A stretch of 64,000 bases of DNA, taken from Clonostachys chloroleuca (lineage: Eukaryota; Ascomycota; Sordariomycetes; Hypocreales; Bionectriaceae). The position numbers and the translations under genes are program-made. The notes under the pieces are model-generated. The model did no database searches. It was not told the DNA's origin and saw only the letters and a program-made list of their open reading frames with translations. Location: NCBI GenBank assembly GCA_037952775.1, contig JBANAY010000003.1, forward strand, positions 29,078,001 to 29,142,000, in the 5' to 3' direction. Of the stretch, positions 23,420-36,960 are shown piece after piece; the stretch's first letter is position 1; every line of letters begins with the position of its first letter.

Positions 23420-25425
23420 ATATATATTTTACTATATATAAGAAATATTCTAAGATTAGGCTATATATAACTAGATCTATATAATTTATTTTTTACTAAG
23501 CTTTAATCTATATTTAATCTTTAACTCTATTTTTTACTTTTCTATTTAAATAAGCTAAGGTAAAATAATAGTATCTCTAAAAAAGAAGAGCTTATTAAGT
23601 ATATAACTTAACTATAAGCTCAAGGGGAAATACTTATTATTTATAATTTATTATAATATCTCTCTAAACTTATTATTATTAATTCCTAATTATTAACTAT
23701 TAACTATCTCTCCTTATAATAATAATAGATATCTCTAATATTATTATTCTCTATAGCTAAAGCCTAGTTATTATAAGTAACTAGATTCTTATACTTATAA
23801 TAGTTATTATTAATAAGAACTATTAGAATCTTTTTTTAAATATTAATTATTTAAGCTTATAATCTATAAGTTTACTTATTTTATTTTTATTAGTTTTACT
23901 ATAAATAAGAATATATTCTAAGATTAGATAATATATAATCTAATATATATTTTTTAAGAATATAATTAGTAGTTTATATCTGAACTTTTAATATTATAAG
24001 ATAAAGTTAAAATATTATACTTTTAATCTAGATATAGATATTAATTTTATAAAAACTCTAGTAATAGAAAGTATTTATATAGTATAACTAAATATATAAA
24101 TACTCTAGCTATAGCTATAGCCTCTAAAGAGGAAAACTTATTATCTAATAATAATAATTATCTTTTCTTTCTAACTTAAAGTTTATTATAATTAATTAAT
24201 TAATTATATTCTTACTATTAATTACTTAATTAATTAATTATTAGATATTTTAAATAGCTATAATATTTAATATATATATTTTAATCTTTTAAAATCTAAT
24301 TAATATTTTTAATAAAACTCTTAAAATAATAATAATTATTATTTAAAATAATCTAATATAACTATTTACTAAATATATTTATAATAAAGTTTTTTAATTA
24401 ATTAAGAATTTATTTATAATAATAAAACTATTCTTAATATTATAAATCTAGTAATTATATTTATTTAATCTATTACTTTATATAGTTTATTATTTATAAC
24501 TATTATTATAAAAACTTATAAAGAATTAAGATAAATTTAAATAAATACTATATCTTAAGAATAATTATTCTTTTATATAGATCTACTATAGTTTAATATA
24601 TAACTTATAGTTTTAATTATATTATATATTATATTAAGATAATTAGAGTAAAAATAATTTTTAAAAATTAATTATTTAAACTTTATATTTTTTTTTAATT
24701 ATATTTAGATAAAAATATTATTTATTTATATTAAATTAGAATATATTAAAGTTTATTTTAATTTAATTTAAAATTATATATATTTAGGAATAAAAAAAGT
24801 TAGTTATTTAAAATTATTAATTATTTTATCTTTATAAGTATAATATATATTTATAGCTATAGAATATTTTTATTAGAAATAATATAGATTTAATATATAA
24901 TCTAATATTTATTTATATATAATTAGTTATACTATATAATAATAAGTTTACTTATAATAATAAAGTTATTCTTTTTTATATAGATCTAGTAGTTATATCT
25001 ACTAAAGCTATTATTCTATCTAGTAACTAGTTAATAAGAAGATATATAAATAATTCTAGTTTTTAATATACTTATAAAGGATTATATAAATATTCCTCTA
25101 GTACTTAATAATTATTATAATCTAATATACTATATATAGTACTAATAGATAATATACTAGATTAAGTTAATTTAGATTAAAATAGCTTTTTAAGTTTAAA
25201 AATCTATTAGTTAGTAATATTAAATAGGTAGAAGAGAATTAATTAAATAGAATAAAATTATTAAAAAGTTTATTAAAAGGAAAAATTAAATTAAATAAGA
25301 TTAAATAGTATTTAGAATTATAATAAATTAATTAATTATTACTATAGAATATTTAAAGAATATAATAGCTAATTATAAAGTTATTATATACTAATTAAAA
25401 GATTAAATATAGTTTTCTATAGTAT
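23420..25425 (+). repeat. family B repeat (B4), interrupted by a complete A repeat (A3, 23,886-24,949, minus)
   Basis: B4 begins TTTTACTATATATAAGAAAT at about 23,427 and is interrupted at about 23,885 by a full-length minus-strand A copy. It resumes at about 24,950 and ends near 25,425. The words TAAGTTTACTTA flank the insertion on both sides, so a target duplication of roughly 9-12 bp is likely. This is one of the clearest nesting events in the window. Confidence 0.65.
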
Positions 25426-25429
25426 AATA

Positions 25430-25720
25430 TAATATATAATATACTAAAACTATAAGTTATATATTAAATTATAATAGATTTATATAAAAAATAATTATTC
25501 TTAAGATATAATATTTATTTAAACTTATTTTAATTCTTTATAAGTTCTTATAATAGTAATTATAAATAGTAGATTATATAATAAAATAATAAATTAAATA
25601 GATATAATTATTAGATCTATAAAGTTAAAAGTAGCTTTATTATTATAAATAAGCTTTTAATTAATTAAAGAAATATATTATAAATATAATTAGTAAATAG
25701 CTATATTAGATTATCTTAAA
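25430..25720 (+). repeat. family A fragment (A4)
   Basis: It matches an internal part of family A (from TATACTAAAACTATAAG to TAGCTATATTAGATTATCTT). It abuts a minus-strand A copy, so the two form an inverted pair. Confidence 0.5.
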
Positions 25721-25723
25721 TAA

Positions 25724-26880
25724 TTTTTTTATTAGTTTTACTATAAATAAGAGTATATTCTAAGATTAAATAATATATAATCTAATATATATTTTTTTAA
25801 AAATATAATTAATAGTTTATATTTAAATCTTTAATATTATAAAATAAAATTAAAATATTATACTTTTAATCTAAGTATAAATATTAATCTTATAAAAACT
25901 CTAATAATAGAAAGTATTTATATAGTATAGCTAGATATATAAATATTCTAATTATAGTTATAGCTTCTAAAAGAAAAAGTTTATTATCTAATAATAATAA
26001 TTATCTTTTTTTTCTAATTTAAAGCTTATTATAATTAATTAATTAATTACTAGATATTTTAAATAGCTATAATATTTAATATAAATATTCTAATTTTTTA
26101 GAGTTTAATTAATATTTTTAATAAAACTCTTAAAGTAATAATAATAATTATTTAAAATAATCTAATAATATATTCTACTAGTATATAGTTTAAACTAATA
26201 TATAGTTTACTTTCTTAATATATTTTAATAGCCTTTTTTCTAAGAGCTATTTCTAGCTTATTTTAAGCTAAAAAGACCTACTTTTTTCTATATAGTAATT
26301 AATAAGGGTTTTCTATTAGTTATAATTTTCCTAGATTTATTAGATTTTATCTAGTTATATAACTAGGAAAAGTAGAGTTAAGATAAGAGAAAGTCTTTAG
26401 TTATATAGCTAGATAAAATCTAATAAATCTAGGAAAATTATAACTAATAGAAAACCTTTATTAATTACTATATAGAAAAAAGTAGGTCTTTTTAGCTTAA
26501 AATAAGCTAGAAATAGCTCTTAGAAAAAAAGCTATTAAGATATAATAAGAAAGTAAACTATATATTAGTTTAAACTATATACTAGTAGAATATAGTATAA
26601 CTATTTACTAAATATATTTATAATATATCTCTCTAATTAGTTAAAGATCTACTTATAATAATAAAGCTATTTTTAATATTATAAATCTAGTAGTTATATT
26701 TACTTAATCTATTACTTTATATAGTCTACTATTTATAATTACTACTATAGGAACTTATAGAAAATTAAAATAAACTTAAATAAATATTATATTTAAAGAA
26801 TAATTATCTTCTTATATAAGTTTATTATAGTCTAATATATAATTTATAGTTTTAATATATTATATATTATTATTATATAG
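25724..26880 (-). repeat. family A repeat (A5), interrupted by a palindromic element
   Basis: It starts TTTTTATTAGTTTTACTATA at about 25,724 and can be followed to about 26,165, then from about 26,593 to 26,875. The interruption is the palindrome at 26,171-26,592. The 3' part stops at the terminal repeat of the next Fot1/pogo copy. Confidence 0.6.
26171..26592. repeat. 422-bp palindromic (foldback/MITE-like) element
   Basis: The left arm (26,171-26,365) and right arm (26,398-26,592) are near-perfect reverse complements of about 195 bp, separated by a 32-bp loop. The outer ends read TATTCTACTAGTATATAG and its complement. They resemble the terminal repeats of the Fot1/pogo elements nearby (CTACTAGTATATAAAC), which suggests a non-autonomous derivative of that family. 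It interrupts family-A repeat A5 next to TA dinucleotides. The arms retain several G/C residues and differ at only a few positions. Confidence 0.8.
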
Positions 26881-26894
26881 TAATATAATCTATT

Positions 26895-26975
26895 AGTATA
26901 TATAATAAATTAGTATATATAATAAATTAGTATATATAATAAATTAGTATATATAATAAATTAGTATATATAATA
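26895..26975. repeat. 17-bp tandem repeat inside a transposon terminal repeat
   Basis: The unit AGTATATATAATAAATT occurs four times without change from 26,895 to 26,962, followed by a 13-base partial copy. The opposite end of the same Fot1/pogo element (about 39,010-39,040) has only the basic two-motif arrangement, so this end has expanded. Confidence 0.85.
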
Positions 26976-27067
26976 CTTTTTTTTAATTTTTTTATTATTA
27001 ATATTTATAATCTCTATCTTAAATCTTTATATTTTCTATAAATATTTTTTAATTTATTATTATATAT

Positions 27068-27203
27068 TAGTATAAGTAAAATAGATAATAATAAGCTTGA
27101 GTTTTATTCTCTATCTTTACTACTATAATAAGCTAATAGGTAGATCAGTTAGTCTAGATTAGATTAATTAACCTAACTATTAGTATATATTATATACCTA
27201 ATA
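27068..27203 (-). repeat. Gypsy-3 3' LTR
   Basis: 136 bp, the downstream LTR of the minus-strand element. It differs from the other copy at only a few sites (for example AAGTAAAATAG against AGGTAAAACGG), all transitions of the RIP type. Confidence 0.8.
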
Positions 27204-30200
27204 ACTACTCTCTCTAAAGAAAAGAATATTATTTTAATATTTTTATAAATAAACTCTAATCTATTAATAATTCCTATTAAAAATATTATATCTATTATAT
27301 ATCCAGCTTACCCTGATTATCTAGTTATATATTATATTTCCTAATTATCCTAATAAATAATATCCTAATAAATAAATAAAAGAAATAACTAAATTCTTAA
27401 TTAGTTTCTATATAATAACTTTATCTACTAAAACCTAATATTTCTTTTTTAATAATAAAAATCTATTCTTCTGATTAAGTTCTAATATTATATATATAGT
27501 TTTATTAATTTAATAATAATACTATATTATTATATTTCTATTAAATAAATAATAGTTATATAAAATATAGAAATAGTTTTTATATAGTTTTATTAACTTA
27601 ATAATAGTTATATATCTTTATACTTCTAATAAACTAATATTAGTTATATAGATTCTAATTAATTTATTATTAACTTATCTTAATTAAATTACTATTATTA
27701 TTCTAGTATCCTTAAGTTACTATTTATTTCTTAATTTATTATTAAGTATTTAATTTACTAATAATAGTATTATTATAGTATTATCCTAGTTTATAGTTAA
27801 ACTAGTTAATAAAATAAGGAGCCTCCCTAGAGATAATCTTATATACCTCTATAAGAATATCTACTATATTTATTAAGTATCTATAGAATAATTTATCCTC
27901 CTTATAGGTATCCTTCTATTTATTAATTAACTAATTAGTTATCTTTAAAAGGATAGTTAACTTCTTATAAAGTTAGTTAGTTAGATTAATCTTAGAGTAT
28001 TTATAAAGCTTTACTATAATTAATAATATATTAGTATATTATTCTTATTTCTTATATTTAACTATAGTTAAAATAGTAAGTTCCTCTATATCCTTATCTA
28101 TATTAATCTACTATAGAAGGTAAGATATATTATAATACTATCTAAAATTATATAGTTTTATCTTAATATTAATTAGTAGTATCTTTATCTTTTATTCTAT
28201 TAATTTCTTAACTTCCTATTAGAGAGATTCCTAGTTAATTATAATACTTATTACCTTTAAGAAAAGATCCTTATATTTCTATTAAACCTTAGTATATCTA
28301 TACTTTATTATTATTTTAATTATTATAATATTCCTTAATAGATAGGATATTTATTACTTATTATATTAAAAGTTAAGTTTAATCTGAATAGTTAATCTAA
28401 CTTTATAAGAAAATATCTTACTTTATAAAATAGTATAGTTAATTTTCTCTAATTTAATATTAGAACAGATTTTATTATTATTAAGATTAATAATATTACT
28501 AGATTAGATAATATTTATTCTTATTTTAATTAAGATAATCTTATTATCTAGTAGGCTATCTATAGCTATATATAGAGCTATTAATAGATATTTAATTAAC
28601 TTTATATCCTTATATATCTTTATTACTATATCTATCTTTCCTCTAATATAATAGTATATAGCTAAGTAAATCTAATCTAAAGATCTCTTTACTAGGATAA
28701 TTAAATCTCTTTTATATATTCTTACTATTACTTTAATATTAAGTATAAGATCTTTTAAAGCTTTTAATTCTTTCTACTTTTAATAATTAACTACTTTATA
28801 AACCTCCTAGTTAACTAAGTATTCTATAAGATTATTAAATAGTTATTTCTCTAAACTATTATTTATTATATTTATAAGTCAGATTCTATATTATAGTAAT
28901 AGTATTAAGAGGAATTCCTATACTTTATATTAACTTTCCTCCCTAATTAAATTAATTTACTATTATATTATATAGTAAAATATATAGCTAAATAATTCCT
29001 TAAATTATTTAGTTAAGATTAATAGAGCTATTACTATTATATTCTCTGCTTCTATTTCTAGTAGGCTTATAGCTATATATTTCTTTACTAATAGAGATAT
29101 CCTTCTAATAGATAGTTTTATCTTATTTAATTAATACTTTATCTTATCTTATAATAGTATACTTTCTGATTTTATATAATCTATTATCTTTAGGAATTAA
29201 TATAGTAAGGATATTCAGATTATAGTAATAGAAAGAATATAGTAATATTCTAATAAGGTAATAATATAATATATATTAGAAGAGAAAAAGAGTAATAGAT
29301 TTTAAGATAAAAAAAGATATATTAGAAGGCTAATCTATATATTAATATATATAAGTTAAGTTATCTTAGAGAAAAAATATTAGGTTTTTTATTTATTACC
29401 CTCTATAGAGAAATAAAATTATATTTATTATATACTTAATATTCTTCTAAGTAATTTAATCTTAATATTTATTTTTAAAATTTTCTTAATTTATTCTAAC
29501 TTTATAATTACTATATTCTTTAGCTATTCTATAGCTAGATATTTATTTTCTTAATATTTAATAACCTTTAGTACTATTAGAATTAATTTACTTCTCTTTT
29601 TCTATTTATTATATTTATTACTATATCCCTTCTATTTTACTAGATATTTTATAAAAGGGGGTTTTCCCTTCGGATAAAGCAGTTTTCTATTAACTATCTT
29701 CTTAATTTCCTATTAATCTTCCTTTTCTTTAATTTTAATTAAACTAGGTTTTTTAATTCTTCTTTTCTATAGATTATCTCCTATTAGTACTAGTAATAGA
29801 TAGATTACTAAGATAATTAGATATATCTTCTATAAAGGTAGTAGGTCTAATTTATAAGCTAGGGGACTAATTTATCTTTTAATTTTAAATAATCTAGCTC
29901 TTTATTATATATATTTCCTAGTTAGTTTATTAGGAATATTAAAACCTTTATATAACTTAAGATATACTTTTTAATTAACTTTAAAATTAATTAGCTAGTA
30001 GTTTCTATTATATTAGTTCTTTATTTTAACTACTATTATTAAAATAGTATATTAAGCTTTCTTAATATATAATTATCTTATTATATTAATTATATCTTAG
30101 TCTAATTATTTATTCTTTTTTAGAATATTTACTATACTATTTAGTTTAAATCCTAAGATAAGTTTATTAGAACTCTATCTAATTAATATACTTATTAAGT

Positions 30201-33200
30201 TATTTAGATAGAATTATAATACTAGTATAATATTAGGCTATAGGATATCTAATATAAAGATATAAAATTATATAGCTATTTTAACTATCTGGTTTTTTTA
30301 TTCTACTACCCCCTATATCTAGGAATAGTAGCTTATACTATTTAATAACTTTATTTCTAGAAGTCTAAATAATTCTTTCTAGAAGTTTAATAGGAATTTT
30401 AAATCTCTATTACTTATTATTACTCTTAGTAGTTCCTAGTTATATATTAATAATATTCTAAAGAAAATTACTATTTAATATTTTACCCTATATATTATAT
30501 ATCCTAGAATAAAGATTAACTTCTTTAATTATTTATATATTATAGTTATTATTAAATTAAATATATCTATAATATTAGTTAGATACTAGAAAGATCTATT
30601 CTATATTTCTATTAGTAGGTTTATAATAAAATTAATTACTATTATATAGTAAGGTTATATAGATATAAATATTAGTTATATCTCTCTATATATCTTTTTA
30701 TAGTTTATTTAATAGGTTCTATATATTAGATAATAATAGATATAGGATTTAAATCTTTCTAATTTTCTATAAAAAGATATACTATTAAATAGTTTATTTA
30801 TTTTAGTAAATCCTATATAGAAATTTTAATTATATATCTAGTTAAGTAATAGTTATACTACTAATAATAGTATATAGAGATTATAATAACTATTATAATT
30901 ATACCTATAAATTAATCTATACTCCAGATAGAAAGAATATCTGAATTTCTAGGTTTTTTCTATTAGATTAAGAACTATTATATTATCTCTTATTACTCTC
31001 TTAATTAATATATTATAAATCTTCTTCTATATTTTATCTTTAGAATATTCTTTTTTAATTATCTTCTTTAAATCTATATCTATTAATAGGTTAGAAATTA
31101 ACTTTATTTCCAGATATATACCTTCTAAGAAATATCTATTATCTTTATCTTTATTATTCTAAATATTATCTAATTTATTAGCTAGATAATATTCTTTTTT
31201 TATATCTTCTAATTAGTTTTTTTTATTTAATATTAGAAGTTAGGATAATATATCTAGAACTAGATTTTATTTTCTAGGGATATAGAAAATATTCAGACTA
31301 AATTAACTTAAATATATTAAAGTATTTATTAATTATTAGTTTATTTTTATTATATCTATTATATTAATACTTATATAGTTAACTATACCTTTTATTAATA
31401 TATAGTTTATTAAAATAATAAATTACTTTTAGTATAAATTAATAAGTACTCTGTTCTTTTTATATATTTAAACTAGATATATAACTTCTAATTCTATTAA
31501 GATATATTCTTTCTTATCTAGTTTAATTATTCTGCTTAGAAATATAATTAGTTAGATTTCTTTAATAAATAATTATTTATTATCCTAATAATCTAATACT
31601 AGATAGAAAATAAAGATATCTATACCTTATTTACTTAAATCTAATTTTATAAATAATATTTTATTTAGATCTTAATAATATAATAAAATTTCCTTTAATA
31701 GATATATTTAGAGAATATTAAAGAATTATATTTTCTTATTAGTTAGTTAAAATATTATTTTAACTATATTCTTTACTCTTATAGTCTTATTAATCTTCTA
31801 TACTTTAATATCCTTTTTTCTTAATTCTTCTAATAAAGCTTTCTTTCTTACTTTAAATAGTTTAACTTTCTATATATATTAATAAATAAATATATATAGG
31901 AATCCTATTATCCTAAGGTATATCTTAAGTAATCCGAGATTATTAGGTATTTTAATCTTTATAATTACTACTATTCTTTCTTCTATAGTAACTATCTTTA
32001 AAGTATTAACTTTAAAGCCTAATAGTATAATAGAAAGGTAGTAGTAGAATAATTTATAGAGTAATAATATAAAGCTAATATTTTAAAAAGCTAAAAGAAT
32101 ATTCCTTATATATCTATAATATTCCTTAAATAAATTACTAAATATAAGGATATTATTAATATATATATATATATAGCTATAGTATAGATATAAAAATTAG
32201 TTTATAAATTATTAAGTATAGAATAAGCTATTCTTAAATCCTATTATAGTAATATTTAATATTTTAAGTCCCTGCAGACTAATAATTATTATATAATTAT
32301 AATATTTTATAAGGATAGGTAATTAGAAGAAAAAGGCTAATATATTAAATATTATTATATACTTCTTTCCTCTAATCTTTATAATAATATTTTATTAAGT
32401 AGGAATTAGATAGATATCTAATACTAATATCTTATTTAATATATAAAGATCTATAATAATATATCCCTTCTTCTTTCTATTAACTAGTTACTATATAATA
32501 AATATAGGACTTATAAATCTAGAAGGTTATAATATCTATTCTATTTTCCCTGCTTTATATAGCTTATTATAAATATTATTAAGGATTTTTTAATCCTCTA
32601 GTCTGAGCTAATAAGATCTGGTTAATAGTTTAAGATTCTACTAGTTATTTACTAAGTTAATTCTTATCTTATTTTCTTTATATATATATATAATTCTATA
32701 GTCCTTCTATATATTATATAATTTAATAATTTCTCTTATTTTCTTAGCTTTTAATAAGTCTATTATATAGATATATATACTATTATTTAGTTTAATTTCA
32801 GATATATTAAGTAGCCTAATAGAGAACTATTATTTCTATACTTACTAGATTAGTTCTTTAGGGGGGTTATCTTTTTCCTATAGTATTTAATCTATTACTA
32901 GGTTAATAAATCTATCTTTATCTATTATATTCCAGAGTTAGAATAATAATTCTTTATTATTAACTAATAAATTAATCTTATTATTAAAATTATAGATAGT
33001 TCTAATATAATTCTTTCTTTTAAACTTTTATAGAACTTTTAAATTATTATAAACTAATATTTATTCTATCTAATAATTAAATATATTCTTTTCTAATATT
33101 ATAATATAGTCTTTTACTATTTTATTACTTAATATAAAATAGAAAACTCTTATTATAAAATAGTTATTAATCTTATTAATTAGATTATAATAAATATTTA

Positions 33201-36200
33201 TCTAATCTACTAATTTTAATAGAATTATTTTATTTTATACTATTATTACTAAGCTAGCTATTTAATTCTTTTTCTATATATATTTAAATTTTACTTTTAT
33301 TCTCTTATAATTATTAAACTTAAGTTATTTAATATTTATTAGAATTAATATCTAATAATTAAATATTTACTTTATACTAAATAGTATATTTAGTTTAAGT
33401 TAATTAATTATCTAGACTTTAATTATAAACTTAGAATATATATCTATTCTATTAGATATCTTTCTAGATATAAGAAAGGAAAAATAGATCTTATCTTTAA
33501 CCTTAATAAGTCTATTTATAGTTTATATTATCTTTAGGAAGAATACTTTAAAATATTTTATATTAATTAAGTAATATTTTATCTAACTTCTATTTACTAA
33601 AATATCTAAATATTTAGAATCTACTATAATAGTTAATTTCTTTATTCTATCTCTAAATATAACTCTTATCTTTATATATCTAAATTATATATTTAATAAT
33701 CTACTCTTTATTACTTAGATTATCTTTCTATTTATAAAATATACTTTAATTATTCTATATTAATTAAGTATATCTTATATTTCTTCTTTCTCTATAATCT
33801 TCTCTATTTTATTCTAATCTTTTAAAGGATTATTTAAAGCTAAAAAAGTATCTACTTACTCTTTATCTAGTTTACTCTAGTTAAATAGTAAGTTCTCTTA
33901 TCTAGATAGACTAATCTATTAATTAGATAGCTTATACCTATAATAATTATTTATATAAATATATTAGTAGAGCTTATTTCTAGATTTAAAGCTCTTATTA
34001 TACTTAGTATAAGTTAGATCTCTAGATAAATTAATAGAGTAGATATCTATTTATTTTAAAGATTTAAGTATATAGTATATATCTAGATTATCTAGAGAGA
34101 AAGTAAATTAGTTTAATTTATTTAACTAATTACTATTACTTTTAATAACTTACTCTATCTATATAATATTATTTTTATCTAGTTAGACTAAGTTTATATA
34201 TATATATTCTTCTTCTTCTAGGGTCTTTTTAATTATTACTTATTTATCTAAGTTTATTTTAATAAATATATTATTATCTATATTCTTATACTAATAGGCC
34301 TTTTCTCTTATCTATAGTACCTATTATTAGTACTACTTCTTACTCTAAAATTTCAGATATTAATAGTATAGACCTCTACTCTTTCCCTTATAATTATTAT
34401 TTTAGTTATTAGGAGAGTAGTTTTTATTTTAGCTATAAAAGTATACTTTCTTCCTATAATCTCTATTATAGTTATTATATTAATTATTATATTAGTTTCC
34501 TTAGCTATTATACTAGTAACCTTAGTTATTATAGTTATAATTCCTTCTATTATATCTACTATTATTCTGAAAGTAGTATAAATTATTAGTTATACTATCT
34601 AGAGTAATATAGAATATAACTATACTTATATTACTAGAAGATCTAGGATTAGTTATTTCTAGGAATTAGTTATATAGGGACTTTAACTATTCCTTTAATT
34701 TTTAGATTATAGCTATATTAAATAATATATTATTAAGCTTATTCTAATAAGTTTAAACTTTCTCTATTAAATAAGCTAGCTATTTATTAATTATAATATC
34801 TAGAGAAGGTTTAAATACTAATTCCTATAAGGAACTATCTAGTTTTAATTAAACCTAGATTAATTATTAGTAAGATAAAGTTATTATTATAGCTTTTAAT
34901 ATAGATATTACTTATACTATCTAAGTATTAATATTTATTCCCTTAGTATATAGTTTATCTGAATAGAATAGATTATTTAACTTATTATTTACCTCTATTA
35001 TATTTAGATAAAACTTTCCTTATAAGGTAGTAAACTAATTATCTAAAGAGCTAGAGATTTAGAATCTATCTATATTAGTTAGAAGATTAATCTACTATTT
35101 ATTTACTTTACCTCTGAATAATTAGATAAGATTTTAGTAGATTATATTAACTTTTATTTATAATATTATATTTATCTTAATACTATTAATAAAACTATTA
35201 ATATTCTACTAAATTATTTCTAATTTAGAGATCTAAACTATTAGACTAATATTATTCTTATTATCTAATTTAGATTAGAAATAACTAATATAATAGATTT
35301 TCTATCTATTCTATTTACTATTACTATTTCTAGTATATTAATTAATCTGATTTAATATACTAGCTATCTATATTAGTATTTATTAGAATTATTTAAAGAT
35401 TAGATTAATTATTATCTATCTAATATTTAGATTTTAAATAGAGGGTTAAGATAGTTAAGGGGGTAATAGTAGAGAAGAAGGAGGATTTTATATTATATTA
35501 TAATAATATTTAAACTCCTCTACTTAGTTAAATATTATTACTAACTGTTCTATTATTATATTTCTACTTATTAGTTAATTATTATTATTTCCTAGGTTTT
35601 TCTAGCTATTAGAGTTATCCCCTGGTTAACTACTAGTCTAGATATCTAGTTAATCTCTAGTACTAATAGCTAAAGAGCTATTCTAATTATTATTTCCTAA
35701 TATTTTATTTAATAAATTAGTATATATAGCAGAATAATAAATATTACTTTTAAGATTAAATAATACTTACTTTAGTTAGAATAACTAACTAAATTTTAAT
35801 TATTTTATTAATTTTCTTTTTAGCTAAACTCTTCTATTTCTCTATATCTACTTAGTTTAAAATATTAGTAGATTTCTTAATCAGATTAATATATCTTTCT
35901 TATATAATTCTAAAAGTTAATCTGATTATTTAGGAAATTTAGATAATAATTAATCTATTAGTATTAATTAATCTATTTATATAGTAGATTTAATAGAAGA
36001 TACTATTACTAGAGGTATTACTATATAGATAAATATTTAAACTAGTTAAGTAAATACTTATATAATAGAAGGTATTACTACTAATACTTTAAGTATTTAT
36101 CTTACCTAAGGTATTAATACTTATAATATTAGATTAAGGAAGAAGCTATAGATATTATCTCTTTAGTTAAGTAGTTTATATACCTACTATTTAGAGGTAA

Positions 36201-36824
36201 AATCTAATTATTATAATATATTACTCTTTCCTATATCTATTAGGATATATATTTTTATTTATTAAGGGAGTTCTAAATAGTTTAATAAAGCTAGTAAATA
36301 GATTAGTATCTATATTATTAGATTTACTAATAAATCCTTTTTATATACTAATTAAACTTTAGTTTTAGCTGCTTTTTACTATTTATAGATAAAGGCTTTA
36401 AATATATACTTATTTATCTATTTAATTAGATAGTTATATATTTAAGGTTCTAAAGAAGAAAATCCTAATTATACTAATAGATTATAATTATAATTAGTTA
36501 GTTTCTTAATAAATTTATATCTAGCTATAATAAGAGAAGATAAGAATATTAAATTTTTATATAAACTATTAGTTATTTAACCTTTTAGTTTAAAAAAATT
36601 AAAGATTAAAGGTTTTAATAATTAATACTACTAATAGAAGGTTTTAGAGAAGGTTTAACTATTAATATTTATTAGTAGAGTATATTCTGGATTTAATAGT
36701 CTAAGAATATAATACTAGGATAGATAGTCTATAGTATAATTAAAAAGTAATAATTAATTAGGAATAATTAATTAAGAATAATTTATATAGTTATAGTCCT
36801 CTTAATATAAGAATTACTACTAGT

Positions 36825-36960
36825 TAGTATAGGTAAAACGGATAATAATAAGCTTAAGTTTTATTCTCTATCTTTACTACTATAATAAGCTAATAGGTAG
36901 ATTAGTTAGTCTAGGTTAGATTAATTAATCTAACTATTAGTATATATTATATACCTGATA
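36825..36960 (-). repeat. Gypsy-3 5' LTR
   Basis: 136 bp, the upstream LTR of the minus-strand element, identical in length to its partner. It retains a CpG (AAAACGGATAA), so it is slightly less mutated. Confidence 0.8.

Larger units (their letters stand above)
27068..36960 (-). mobile_element. complete Ty3/Gypsy element (Gypsy-3), LTR to LTR
   Basis: The 136-bp direct LTRs (27,068-27,203 and 36,825-36,960) start TAGTATA and end GATA, i.e. TG...CA after RIP. The 5-bp target duplication TATAT flanks them (27,063-27,067 and 36,961-36,965). The total length is 9893 bp, and removing it restores the host Fot1/pogo sequence. On the minus strand, reverse transcriptase is at about 32,130-32,520 (GYIIIDLYILN, RGKKYIIIFN, GFKNSLFYT, INNILIFSN), in the GQETFNVAVMGFKNS group. 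RNase H would lie at about 31,250-31,650. Integrase is at about 29,990-30,720 (VIISNRDLKF, YYS then I, GVVE for YHPQTDGQSER). A chromodomain is at about 29,570-29,690 (KYLVK, KGYSNKYNK). About 2.3 kb beyond the chromodomain (27,204-29,500) carries no recognised domain. The strand follows from domain order. Confidence 0.85.
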
